A stretch of 37,901 bases of DNA from the NCBI GenBank assembly GCA_013360675.1, contig JABWBB010000026.1:1-37901 (forward strand), given 5' to 3'. This stretch comes from Phycisphaerales bacterium (GTDB lineage: Bacteria > Planctomycetota > Phycisphaerae > Phycisphaerales > UBA1924). Positions 1-7,531 of this stretch are shown in pieces. A program made the translations under genes and the position numbers. Numbering within the stretch: the first letter of the stretch is position 1; each line of letters opens with the position of its first letter. The notes under the pieces were generated by a model, which worked only from the letters and a program-made list of their open reading frames with translations, was not told where the DNA came from and did no database searches.

Positions 1-253
1 CGTACGCCGCCGCGTCCTCGTCGGCGAGGGCCAGCAGCAGCCCGCGGGCCCGAGTGAGAGACTCCGCCGCCGCCTGCAGCGAGGGCTCGTGAGCGGCCAG
101 TGCTTTTTTACCGATCGAATAGGCGACGACCATCTGGGCCAACGCGGCGGCGAGCGCTCCCACCGCCGACGCCGCCGCCCCGCCACCGGGCGTGGGCGTC
201 TTGGCCGCCATGTGTCCCAGGAAATCCCGCAGTGTCATGCCATCGAACGCCAT
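1..253 (-). CDS. Cyclodeaminase/cyclohydrolase family protein (N-terminal part)
   Basis: The frame is open to the left edge, so only about the first 84 residues are present. The N-terminus reads MAFDGMTLRDFLGHMAAKTP followed by a TPGGG-Ala-rich helix with ALAAALAQMV, the hallmark start of the formiminotetrahydrofolate cyclodeaminase / methenyl-THF cyclohydrolase family (FTCD_C, FchA). Members act on one-carbon-loaded tetrahydrofolate in the cytoplasm. The ATG at 253 is chosen because GGAGGG lies about 6 nt upstream. It is 30 nt downstream of the DUF1634 gene on the same strand, so it is probably the third gene of that operon. Which of the two folate reactions it performs cannot be told from this fragment. 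Confidence 0.8.
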   Translation of the reverse strand, partial: MAFDGMTLRDFLGHMAAKTPTPGGGAAASAVGALAAALAQMVVAYSIGKKALAAHEPSLQAAAESLTRARGLLLALADEDAAAY

Positions 254-283
254 GGAGCCCTCCAAGGACGATCCTATTCCGCG

Positions 284-634
284 TTACACGGCCAACCCGA
301 AGATGAGCGCCCCCAGCACGAGCAATCCAAGCCCGACAAACACCCAGTCGCGCCGCCGCATGAAAAAAACCAGCGTCGTCAGCACCCGCGCCATGGGCAT
401 GAGGATCAGCAGCACGACGCCCGCCTGCATCCACGCTGCGGCGTCGAGACGTGCCGCCTCGCGGGCGATCCCGCCCAGGCTGCGCAGCGGCTCGTGCGCG
501 GGCTCGAAGGGGGCGACGTGCACGCGCGCGCCCGCATGCCGCACGAGGTACAGGACGCCCCCGAACAGCACACACGCGATCGACGCGAGCATGCCCACGC
601 GCAGCACCCGCGAGATAGATCGCTCAACGCCCAC
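284..634 (-). CDS. DUF1634 family membrane protein
   Basis: A 116-residue protein with three predicted membrane segments: about residues 12-30 (VGMLASIACVLFGGVLYLV), 68-86 and 96-115. Length and layout fit DUF1634, a family of unknown function usually encoded next to a TauE/SafE exporter, exactly as here. The start is a GTG at 634, one base after the stop codon of the exporter gene, so the two are almost certainly translationally coupled. A role as an accessory subunit of the exporter is inferred from this constant pairing, not from any catalytic motif. Confidence 0.85.
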   Translation of the reverse strand: MGVERSISRVLRVGMLASIACVLFGGVLYLVRHAGARVHVAPFEPAHEPLRSLGGIAREAARLDAAAWMQAGVVLLILMPMARVLTTLVFFMRRRDWVFVGLGLLVLGALIFGLAV

Positions 635-635
635 G

Positions 636-1472
636 CTAGAACCCCCCCACGATCGCCTTGCGGCACATCTCCACGCCCGCCCCGATCACCACGATCGCAA
701 AGATCACGCGGAGCCAGCGCGTGCGCAGTCGCGGCAGCAATCTCGCCCCCACCATCGAGCCCACCAGCCCGCCCAGGACCACCGGCGCGCAGATCCGCGG
801 CTCGATCTGCCCACGGTGCAGATACACGCCCACCGACGCCGCCGCCGTCACCCCGATCATGAAGTTGCTCGTGGTGGTTGAAACCTTGAAGGGCAGGCGC
901 ATGACGCGGTCCATGGCGAGCACCTTGATCACGCCCGAGCCGATGCCCGCCAGCGCCGAGAGCACGCCCGCGCCGAACATCAGGGCCAAACCACTCGGCA
1001 CGCGGACTACGCCATAGGGCTGGCTCCCGCCGTGGGTGGGGTGGCTTGATGCCAGCCTGAGGCGTGTGGCCAGCGCGTCGGACTCGCCGGTGGGCACGAC
1101 CGGTGGCGCACCCCGCAGCGTGGCCCACGCCGACCAGAAGAGCGCGATGCTGAACACGATGGCGATGGTGGATTTATCAACCAGCCCCGCGATATAGGCC
1201 CCCAGCAACGCCCCCGCGACGGTGGCGACCTCGAGCACGACCCCGACGCGAATGTTGGTGAACCCCTCGCGGGCGAAGGTCGCCGTCGCCCCCGATGACG
1301 TGGCAATAACCGCGATGAGCGAGGCTCCGATGGCGTAGCGCAGGTCCACGCCCAGCACGAGCACGAGGAGCGGGGTGAGCACGGCCCCGCCACCAAGCCC
1401 GGTGAGCGACCCAAGCAGGCATGCCGCCGCCGAACCGATCAGCACCAGGATGAAAAAGGTAGAGGCGTCCAA
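636..1472 (-). CDS. TauE/SafE family anion exporter (putative sulfite/organosulfonate exporter)
   Basis: A 278-residue polytopic protein with about eight membrane segments. The first carries GSLTGLGGGAVLTPLLV and a later one LSALAGIGSGVIKVLAM, the two glycine-rich half-repeats diagnostic of the TauE/SafE family. Such proteins move sulfite, sulfonates or related anions across the inner membrane; the substrate here is unknown. The start is a TTG at 1472 with AGGGTGA about 8 nt upstream; no better ATG lies in frame before the first segment. It is the first gene of the leftward set exporter - DUF1634 - cyclodeaminase-family protein. Confidence 0.87.
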   Translation of the reverse strand: MDASTFFILVLIGSAAACLLGSLTGLGGGAVLTPLLVLVLGVDLRYAIGASLIAVIATSSGATATFAREGFTNIRVGVVLEVATVAGALLGAYIAGLVDKSTIAIVFSIALFWSAWATLRGAPPVVPTGESDALATRLRLASSHPTHGGSQPYGVVRVPSGLALMFGAGVLSALAGIGSGVIKVLAMDRVMRLPFKVSTTTSNFMIGVTAAASVGVYLHRGQIEPRICAPVVLGGLVGSMVGARLLPRLRTRWLRVIFAIVVIGAGVEMCRKAIVGGF

Positions 1473-1771
1473 GTCGGGGTCACCCTAGCAGGGAGGAGGA
1501 TCGGTCGCGTCAGTGGAACCGATCGCGGTTGCGTCTGTGTCTATTTCACGACTTATCGCCCCACCCGCGTGTTGACCGACTCGGGGTTTCCGGTGTATGG
1601 ACGTCCGAGTAGTGCAAAATGCTCTGCGAATGATGCCGCCGGCTTTCCTTTGAGATACTCAGAGGTAGGCTTCAACACCGACGCAACCGCTGTAGGAGGC
1701 TGATGCGTACGGACTTACAACACTGGCCGAGGCTGTAGGAGGCCCCGGGCAGTGTGGAGAGGGAGAGACCC
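1473..1771. other. Intergenic region with a direct repeat and a possible leader ORF
   Basis: Nearly 300 bases between divergent genes. A weak promoter-like pair, TTGACC at 1572 and TATGGA at 1596 (18-nt spacer), could drive the surface-protein gene. The 12-mer GCTGTAGGAGGC occurs twice, at 1689-1700 and 1732-1743; each copy holds a perfect AGGAGG. The first copy precedes an ATG at 1703 that opens an 11-codon frame ending at a TAG (1736-1738), which lies inside the second copy. No other gene is seen. Confidence 0.4.
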
Positions 1772-2503
1772 ATGATGCGTATTTCGAGCGCCCGCGTTGC
1801 CGCTGTTGCCGCCGGAGCCATGGCTTTCGCGGGGCATGCCGCCGCCGGCGTGATCTGGAGCGGAACCTCGGGGAACCTCGCCGCCTCGGCGGAGTTCAGC
1901 GTGGTGGGCGACATCCTCAGCGTGCGCCTTTCCAACACCTCCACGCATGACGTGCTGGTCCCCGCCGATGTCCTCACCGGCGTCTTCTTCGGCGTCAGCG
2001 GGACCGCCCCGACCTTCACGCGGTTGTCGGCGGTCGTCCCGAGCGGGCACACCGTCCTCTTCGGCACCACCAATCCGGGCGGGGTCGTCAGCGGCGAGTG
2101 GGGCTATGTCACCGGCAAGGCCGGCGCCCCCGGCGGCCTGCACTACGGCATCAGCTCAGCGGGCCTTGGCCTCTTTGGCCCCGGCGACATCTTCCCCGGC
2201 GGCACCAACCTCCAGGGCCCTGTCAACCTCAACGGCCTCGAATACGGCATCACCAGCGCGGGCGACAACCCCGCCACCGGCAACACCCCCGTCACCGGCA
2301 CCCAGGCCCTCATCAAGAGCGCGGTCGTCTTCACCTTCAGCGGCGCTACCGGGTTCGATACCAACCGGGTCAACGGCGTCATCTTCCAGTACGGCACGGC
2401 GTTGTACGAGCCCTCGTACCCCGGCTCGTCCAACGTTCCAGCCCCGGGCAGCGCGGCCCTGATCGGCGTGGCGGCCCTTGTCATGAGCCGTCGCCGGCGC
2501 TAA
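1772..2503 (+). CDS. Secreted protein with PEP-CTERM-type sorting tail
   Basis: About 243 residues. An N-terminal signal peptide (MMRISSARVAAVAAGAMAFA, then GHAAA) is followed by a beta-rich body with no catalytic motif I recognise. The C-terminus is VPAPGSAALIGVAALVMS ending in four arginines. That is the Pro-x-Pro-Gly, hydrophobic helix and basic cluster layout of PEP-CTERM proteins, which are exported and processed by an exosortase. The ATG at 1772 is preferred over a GTG at 1754, because a purine-rich GGAGAGGGAGAG sits just upstream and the signal peptide then starts correctly. It is a single-gene unit closed by a strong terminator. No exosortase gene is in the window. Confidence 0.8.
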   Translation: MMRISSARVAAVAAGAMAFAGHAAAGVIWSGTSGNLAASAEFSVVGDILSVRLSNTSTHDVLVPADVLTGVFFGVSGTAPTFTRLSAVVPSGHTVLFGTTNPGGVVSGEWGYVTGKAGAPGGLHYGISSAGLGLFGPGDIFPGGTNLQGPVNLNGLEYGITSAGDNPATGNTPVTGTQALIKSAVVFTFSGATGFDTNRVNGVIFQYGTALYEPSYPGSSNVPAPGSAALIGVAALVMSRRRR

Positions 2504-2535
2504 GCCCGCGATCGATTCCGTCCCGCACCATGAAG

Positions 2536-2564
2536 ACCCGGGCCCGGTTGGCCCGGGTTTTTGT
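2536..2564 (+). terminator. Rho-independent terminator after the surface-protein gene
   Basis: A perfect 9-bp stem, ACCCGGGCC (2536-2544) with GGCCCGGGT (2550-2558), closes a 5-nt loop and runs into TTTTGTT. It separates the surface-protein gene from hisS. Confidence 0.9.
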
Positions 2565-2601
2565 TCTAGGCAGCGCATGAACGCCCCTATTCTCCGCGTG
2601 C

Positions 2602-3975
2602 ATGGGCTCGAACCAGATCCAGGCCCCCAAGGGCACCCGCGACCTCTACCCCGCCGACGCCGCCAAGCGCCGCTTCGTCACCGAGGCCTGGCGCAAGGTT
2701 TCAGTCCGACATGGCTTTGACGAGATCGACGGCCCCACCTTCGAGCACCTGGCCCTCTACACCGTCAAGAGCGGCGAGGGGATCGTCAGCGAACTCTTCA
2801 GTTTCCGTCGCGAAGGAGGGGAGCAGGACTACGCCCTCCGACCCGAGTTCACGCCCACGCTCGCGCGCATGTTCGCGGCACGGGCGGGCGCTCTCCCCCG
2901 CCCCACTAAGTGGTTCATGACCGGGCCCTTCTTCCGGGCCGAACGCCCCCAACGCGGGCGACTGCGCGAGTTTCTCCAGTGGAACGTCGACGTGCTGGGC
3001 GACCCCAGCCCCCAGGCCGACGCCGAGGTGATCGCCTGCTGCGTCGCGCTCTTGCGCGACCTGGGCTTCACCCCCGAACACCTGCGCGTCAAGGTCAATC
3101 ACCGCGACGCGCTGGCCAAGTGGCTTGTGGCGCGCGGCGTCGAGGCCCCGCGCCACGCCGATCTCTTCAAACTCCTCGACCAGCGCGGCAAACTCCCCCC
3201 CGATCAGTTCGTCGCCGGGCTTGCCGCCTTCGGCTTCAATGCGCAGCAGGCCGAGGTTTTCATCAAGGGCGTGATCCGCGTCGAGATCCCCCCGGGTGCG
3301 ACGAGCGTCGAGGTCGCCGGCGAACGCGTCACGCGCGAGCAACTGGGCGTGCAGGACCACCCCGAAGAGCCCGCCGACCTGACCTTCTTCAGCGACGCGG
3401 TGCGTCCGCTGGCGGTCGCGCTGGCCAATGCCGGCGTGCTCGACTGGGTCGACTTCGACCTGTCGATCGTGCGTGGCCTGGCGTATTACACGGGCATGGT
3501 CTTCGAGGTGCACGAGGCCACCGGGGCCGAGCGCGCCGTCGCGGGGGGCGGCCGCTACGACAACCTCGTCGAACTCTTCGGCGGGCCGCCCACGCCCGCG
3601 GTGGGCTTTGGCATGGGTGATGTCGTTCTCACGCTGATCATGCAGGACAAAGGGCTGATGCCCGACGAGACGGGCATGCTTGAGCGCGCTGGGATGCGCC
3701 CGGATGTCTTCGTCATATCGAACGGCGTGCCCGAGGCCGAGGCGCAGTTGCACCCGCTGGTGGCCTCCTTCCGGGCAGCGGGCCTGCACGCACGCCACAC
3801 CTCCAAGGCCACGCGCAACGTGGGCAAGTTGCTCAAGGAAGCGGGCGACTGCCGCGCCAGGCACGCGGTCATCATCGAGTCGGGCCGGTCGTGCACGATC
3901 AAAGACATGGGCACTGGCGAGCAGCGCCAACTCCCCCTCGATCAGGCGCTGGGCACGCTGACCACGCCGCGCTGA
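2602..3975 (+). CDS. hisS: Histidine--tRNA ligase
   Basis: A 457-residue class II aminoacyl-tRNA synthetase that charges tRNA-His with histidine. The start APKGTRDLYP is typical of HisS. Motif 2 lies near FRAERPQRGRLREFLQWNVD, the histidine-binding signature is IVRGLAYYTGMVFEV, and motif 3 includes AGGGRYDNLVELFGG. A C-terminal anticodon-binding domain (from about residue 370, VFVISNGVPEAEAQ...) distinguishes it from the HisZ regulatory paralogue, which lacks that domain. Length fits the family. The ATG at 2602 has no clear Shine-Dalgarno sequence. It converges on the membrane-protein gene at 3984, eight bases away, with no obvious terminator between them. Confidence 0.95.
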   Translation: MGSNQIQAPKGTRDLYPADAAKRRFVTEAWRKVSVRHGFDEIDGPTFEHLALYTVKSGEGIVSELFSFRREGGEQDYALRPEFTPTLARMFAARAGALPRPTKWFMTGPFFRAERPQRGRLREFLQWNVDVLGDPSPQADAEVIACCVALLRDLGFTPEHLRVKVNHRDALAKWLVARGVEAPRHADLFKLLDQRGKLPPDQFVAGLAAFGFNAQQAEVFIKGVIRVEIPPGATSVEVAGERVTREQLGVQDHPEEPADLTFFSDAVRPLAVALANAGVLDWVDFDLSIVRGLAYYTGMVFEVHEATGAERAVAGGGRYDNLVELFGGPPTPAVGFGMGDVVLTLIMQDKGLMPDETGMLERAGMRPDVFVISNGVPEAEAQLHPLVASFRAAGLHARHTSKATRNVGKLLKEAGDCRARHAVIIESGRSCTIKDMGTGEQRQLPLDQALGTLTTPR

Positions 3976-3983
3976 CGGCGGCG

Positions 3984-4859
3984 TTAATAGTCGGGCGGCT
4001 CGTAGAGCATCAGCGCGATCACGTTCGCCGCGATCACGGGCAACGCCGCCAGGACTAGCCCTGCGATGGTTTTTCCGCGATCGCCGAGTTTTGACAGCGG
4101 GCGCAGGCACACCAGCGAGGCCAGGGGCAACGACGCCGCGCACAGCAGAGCCATCCACACGCCATGCCGTGCATCGCCCAGGATGAGCCCCAGCAAGAGC
4201 AGCATGTGCAAAAGCACCAGCGGCACGAGGCTCGCCCCGCCACGGACCGCGCCCCCCGTGCGGAAGAGCCGCACGAGCAGGCCCCCGACCAGGAACGCGC
4301 AGACCACGCCCGCGGCCTGCGCGAGTTTCAGGCTGTAGTAACCGAGCACAAGCACATTGGCGATCCCCGCCGCCGTAACGCCGATCGCCCCGGGCACGAG
4401 CGGGCCCGGCATTCGTTGGCTCAGGCGCGTCACCGCGGACATGCTGCACCACCCCGCGAGCGTGAAGGCGCCCAGGTACGCGCCGGATTCGACCAGGGTC
4501 CACGAGTCGCGGATGAACGTGCGTGCCGTGAGATACCCCGCCAGGAGAAAGAACAACGGCACGAGCCAATCGATGCCCCGTGCATCCGGGCGCAACGTGG
4601 CGCGCAGAAAGAGCGTGGCCACCGCCCCCAGCACCGCGAGCACGGGCAGCCATTCTGCCGCGCCCCTCGGCGGCAGGCGCAGTCCCCCAAACATGAGCGC
4701 GTGCACAAGGACATACGTCAGCGCCAGTGCGCCAGACGCGAGGACCGTCGCGAGCGCGGCCCGGTTCGTCCACCGATCCACGAGCAGGTACGTCGCCACA
4801 CCCGCCACCCCCGGAGGGATCGAGGCCAGCGCGAGTTGTTTGATGAGCATGGGATCCAT
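3984..4859 (-). CDS. Hypothetical 10-segment membrane protein
   Basis: About 291 residues, almost entirely hydrophobic, with roughly ten predicted membrane helices (for example near residues 5-25, 30-52, 65-83, 90-110 and the last at VLAALPVIAANVIALML). I recognise no family motif; a transporter or an accessory membrane protein are both possible. A GTG at 4871 adds four residues, but the AGGAG there lies only 1 nt before it, while it is about 11 nt before the ATG at 4859, which I therefore prefer. It follows the yceI gene on the same strand behind a hairpin. Confidence 0.7.
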   Translation of the reverse strand: MDPMLIKQLALASIPPGVAGVATYLLVDRWTNRAALATVLASGALALTYVLVHALMFGGLRLPPRGAAEWLPVLAVLGAVATLFLRATLRPDARGIDWLVPLFFLLAGYLTARTFIRDSWTLVESGAYLGAFTLAGWCSMSAVTRLSQRMPGPLVPGAIGVTAAGIANVLVLGYYSLKLAQAAGVVCAFLVGGLLVRLFRTGGAVRGGASLVPLVLLHMLLLLGLILGDARHGVWMALLCAASLPLASLVCLRPLSKLGDRGKTIAGLVLAALPVIAANVIALMLYEPPDY

Positions 4860-4896
4860 GGTCGTGGTCACTCCTGGCGAGGCGGCCGATGAAAGC

Positions 4897-4926
4897 CCCC
4901 GATGCGGCGGTCACGCCGCACCGGGG
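4897..4926 (-). terminator. Hairpin after yceI
   Basis: Stem CCCCG-A-TGCGGCG (4897-4909), loop GTCA, arm CGCCGCA-C-CGGGG (4914-4926): 12 pairs with one mismatch. It lies between the yceI stop and the next minus-strand gene. On the minus strand it is followed only by CTTTC, so it is a weak intrinsic terminator or an RNA-stabilising hairpin. Confidence 0.55.
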
Positions 4927-4947
4927 AAATGCGATGAACAGCGGGCG

Positions 4948-5547
4948 TTACTTGCGTTCGCCCTCGAGCGAGACGATCAGGGCGACCTCGTCGGAGAGGC
5001 CCGGGCCGACCATGTAACTCACGCCAAAGTCGGAGCGCTTGATGGTGAAGGTCGCCTCGATGCCGGCGACCTCGCCGCGCCGCCCCTTGGCGGTGCCGCC
5101 ATAGGCCACCTTGGCGGTGATGGGTTTGGTCGTACCGCGGATGGTGAGATCGCCGGTGACGTCGAACGCGGCGTCGGCGGTCTTGGTCATGCTGGTGCTC
5201 TTGAAGGTGATCGTGGGGAACTCCTTGGCCGAGAAGAAGTCCGCCGAGCGCAGGTGCTTGTCGCGATTGTCGCTGTTGGTATCGACGCTCTCGGCGGCGA
5301 TCGTGATGTCGAACGAGCCCGCCTCGGGCTTGTCGGGGTCGATCAGGAACGAGCCCGACACGTCGTTGAAGCGCCCATAAAAGTTCGCCACGCCCTGATG
5401 GCGCACCTTGAACACCACCGACGAGTGGACCGCGTCCACGCTGAAACCGCCCGTCGCCGGCTGCCTCGCGTCGGCGGGCGCGCCGCCCGTCAGCGCAAAC
5501 GCACCACCGAGAATCGAGAGCCCCGCCAATGCCATCAACGTCTTCAT
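4948..5547 (-). CDS. YceI family lipocalin-fold exported protein
   Basis: About 199 residues: a signal peptide (MKTLMALAGLSILGGAFALT) and then a full YceI domain. Family motifs include FSVDAVHSSVVFKVRHQGVA, GSFDITIAAESVDTNS, HLRSADFFSAKEFPTITFKS and the DLTIRGTTKPIT strand. YceI proteins bind long polyisoprenoids or other lipids in the periplasm. The ATG at 5547 has AAGGAG 6 nt upstream and begins the signal peptide cleanly. An ATG at 5574 overlaps the MarR stop (ATGA) and could allow coupling, but it would put nine polar residues before the signal. It lies directly behind the MarR gene, so the two are probably one regulated unit. Confidence 0.9.
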   Translation of the reverse strand: MKTLMALAGLSILGGAFALTGGAPADARQPATGGFSVDAVHSSVVFKVRHQGVANFYGRFNDVSGSFLIDPDKPEAGSFDITIAAESVDTNSDNRDKHLRSADFFSAKEFPTITFKSTSMTKTADAAFDVTGDLTIRGTTKPITAKVAYGGTAKGRRGEVAGIEATFTIKRSDFGVSYMVGPGLSDEVALIVSLEGERK

Positions 5548-5570
5548 GCCTGCTCCTTTCGTGTTCATCG

Positions 5571-6083
5571 TCATCGTGCCGCCGGCGCGCGCCGGCGACG
5601 TGATTCCTTGGCCGCCCCCGCCCCCTTGGGCGTGCGGGCTTTTTCAAGCAGCGTGATCAGCGTGCGCAGTTCCTCGCGGCTCAGGTGCCCCAGTTGCCCC
5701 TCGTGCAGGGCCAGCACCGGCTCGTCGAGTTTGCCCAGCAGTGTCAGCCCCGCCCGCGTGATGACAACATGCACCACCCGTCGGTCGTTCTCGCAGCGGC
5801 GGCGCGTCACGAAGCCCGCCTCCTCCAGGCGATCGACCAGGCGCGTGATGTCGGGCACCTGGGCCACCATGTCGCGCCCGATCTCCTGGCTCTTACGCCC
5901 CTGATCGCCCGAGCCGCGCAGGATCCGCAGCACGTTGTACGCGGCGGCGGAGATCCCCTTGCTGCGGAATAACCGCTCAAACTCGGCGTGCAACGCCCCC
6001 GCCGTGCGGATCAGCCCCAGAAAGGCCTCCTGCTCGGGCAGGTCGAACGGCCGCGCCTTGTTGATTTCCTGCTGCAGACCCAC
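5571..6083 (-). CDS. MarR family transcriptional regulator
   Basis: About 170 residues with the MarR winged-helix layout. An N-terminal dimer helix is followed by the recognition region SQEIGRDMVAQVPDITRLVD, then RLEEAGFVTRRR and the wing CENDRRVVHVVITRAG, then C-terminal dimerisation helices and a basic tail (KESRRRRAPAAR). Members are usually repressors released by small ligands or oxidants. An ATG at 6113 lies only about 13 nt from the predicted -10 box and has no ribosome site. The GTG at 6083 has GGAGG 5 nt before it and is preferred. It precedes yceI; MarR-YceI pairs are common. The promoter overlaps a palindrome, which suggests autoregulation. Confidence 0.88.
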   Translation of the reverse strand: MGLQQEINKARPFDLPEQEAFLGLIRTAGALHAEFERLFRSKGISAAAYNVLRILRGSGDQGRKSQEIGRDMVAQVPDITRLVDRLEEAGFVTRRRCENDRRVVHVVITRAGLTLLGKLDEPVLALHEGQLGHLSREELRTLITLLEKARTPKGAGAAKESRRRRAPAAR

Positions 6084-6120
6084 TTCACCCTCCGACGACG
6101 GCCAAGCCGCCATTTGTTCG

Positions 6121-6154
6121 TTGATACGATATCTGTTTCAACAACCTTTGTCAA
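6121..6154 (-). promoter_or_regulatory. Promoter and overlapping palindrome upstream of marR-yceI
   Basis: On the minus strand TTGACA (6154-6149) and TATCGT (6131-6126) are separated by exactly 17 bases: a full -35 match and a 4/6 -10 match. An interrupted palindrome, TTGATAC (6121-6127) and GTTTCAA (6135-6141), covers the -10 and half of the spacer. MarR proteins bind such sites, so this is probably the autorepression operator. The divergent ogt gene starts 43 bases beyond the -35 box. Confidence 0.65.
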
Positions 6155-6196
6155 GGGGGCGGCACCCCACCCGCTGTTCGTGATACGCTCGGGTGC

Positions 6197-6697
6197 ATGG
6201 ACGTCGCCCGCGTATCCCTCGATTCGCCTGTCGGCCCACTGCGCATCGACGCGACGCACGACGGCGTTGTCGCCTGTGCATTCGCCGACGACCAGATCAA
6301 AGCGGGCGGCGGTGGCCTAGCCCTCCATCACGCCCTGCGCCTGCGCGACGAACTCCTCGCCTACTTCGCCGGCTCGCTGCAACACTTCACCACGCCCCTC
6401 GCCCCCGAGGGGACGCAGTTTCAGCGCCGGGTGTGGGACGCGTTGCGCGAGATCCCCTACGCCGTGCTAATTTCGTATGGGCAACTCGCCGCCCGCGTGG
6501 GCTGCCCCGACGGCGCGCGTGCCGTGGGCCTGGCCAACGCCAAGAACCCCATCGCCATCGTCATCCCCTGTCATCGCGTCATCGCGGCGGACGGCACGCT
6601 CCACGGCTATGCGGGCGGGCTGCACCGCAAGGCTCGCCTGCTCGACCACGAACAACAGCACGCGATCATCGCAGCCACGCTCTTTGCCGGGCGGTAA
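6197..6697 (+). CDS. ogt: Methylated-DNA--protein-cysteine methyltransferase
   Basis: A 166-residue suicide repair protein that takes the methyl group from O6-methylguanine or O4-methylthymine in DNA onto its own cysteine. The DNA-binding helix region FQRRVWDALREIPYAVLISY and the active-site loop NPIAIVIPCHRVIAADG are both intact, as is the LHGYAGGLHRKARLLDHE tail. It has the single-domain Ogt length, with no Ada-type N-terminal regulatory domain. It starts at the ATG at 6197, divergent from marR, and ends 33 bases before the ABC ATPase gene; whether they share a transcript is unclear. Confidence 0.93.
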   Translation: MDVARVSLDSPVGPLRIDATHDGVVACAFADDQIKAGGGGLALHHALRLRDELLAYFAGSLQHFTTPLAPEGTQFQRRVWDALREIPYAVLISYGQLAARVGCPDGARAVGLANAKNPIAIVIPCHRVIAADGTLHGYAGGLHRKARLLDHEQQHAIIAATLFAGR

Positions 6698-6730
6698 AAC
6701 TATTACGCACTCAGGGGGGAATCTGCACTC

Positions 6731-7531
6731 ATGACCGCCGCCGCGACACCGGCCCTTCGTCTGGTCAACGTCACGCACTACTACGGCTCCAAAGCCGCGG
6801 TGCGCCACGCCTCGCTCGATATCTTCCCGGGCGAAATCGTGACGCTTGTGGGGGCCAACGGCGTGGGCAAGAGCACGTTGCTGCGCGTCGGCGGCGGGGT
6901 TCTCACGCCCCACGAGGGGCACGCCGAGGTCTTTGGCTTTCGCCGTCGCAGCACGGTCGAGGCCGAACTCGACGCGCGCCGGCGCTGCGTCTACATGCCC
7001 GACGCGCCCTACCTGCCGCTGCACCTGCGGGTGCTCGAGTACATCGTCGGCGCGGGGCGGCTGTGGGGCCGCTCCTACGCCGATCTCGAGCGCGACGCGA
7101 AGAATCTGCTCGAGGTCTTCGCCCTGCGCGACATGGGCGAATCGACGCTGGGGGCCTGCTCCACCGGGCAGCGCCAGAAAGCGGCGTTATGCGCCATGCT
7201 CGTCCCCGAAACGCCGCTGCTGATCCTCGACGAGCCCTTCGGCGGCGGGCTGGATACGGGGGGCATCGTCGCGCTCGCGGGCGTGCTCAAGGAGCGAGCC
7301 AGCCGCGGGCACGCGATTGTCCTGTCAACCCCCGTGCCCGAGATCATCGACGCCGTGGCGACGCGTGTCGCGCTGCTGGTCGATGGATGCATCGAGCGCA
7401 CGGGCACGCCCGCCGAGATCCGCCAGGCCGCCCCCGACGGCACGCTGGCGGGCGGGCTCGACGAGGCAATGCACGCGGAGGCACGCCGGCGTGTCGAGAT
7501 GTACCTGGACCAGCGGAGCCAGCGCCCATGA
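6731..7531 (+). CDS. ABC transporter ATP-binding protein, degenerate motifs
   Basis: A 266-residue ATPase of the ABC-2/CcmA exporter type. Walker A is GANGVGKST (residues 41-49) and Walker B LLILDEP (163-169). The signature reads CSTGQRQK instead of LSGGQ. The H-loop, normally LSTH in this subfamily, reads LSTPVPE, with proline at residue 201 where the switch histidine belongs. It should bind ATP at the inner membrane and drive the neighbouring permease, but hydrolysis may be unusual. Its stop overlaps the start of that permease gene by ATGA (7528-7531), so the two are translationally coupled. A GGGGGGA stretch lies about 11 nt before the start. Confidence 0.88.
   Translation: MTAAATPALRLVNVTHYYGSKAAVRHASLDIFPGEIVTLVGANGVGKSTLLRVGGGVLTPHEGHAEVFGFRRRSTVEAELDARRRCVYMPDAPYLPLHLRVLEYIVGAGRLWGRSYADLERDAKNLLEVFALRDMGESTLGACSTGQRQKAALCAMLVPETPLLILDEPFGGGLDTGGIVALAGVLKERASRGHAIVLSTPVPEIIDAVATRVALLVDGCIERTGTPAEIRQAAPDGTLAGGLDEAMHAEARRRVEMYLDQRSQRP

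Noticed and set aside
2701..4914. Very long open frame on the minus strand across hisS and the next gene
   Set aside because: It is antisense to a clear hisS and spans a second real gene in another frame; its translation is low-complexity Arg/Gly/Ala with no motifs. High GC produces such frames.
6193..7527. Upstream extension of the permease reading frame through ogt and the ATPase
   Set aside because: The frame is merely open. Both overlapped genes have intact motifs, and the permease start is fixed by the ATGA overlap.
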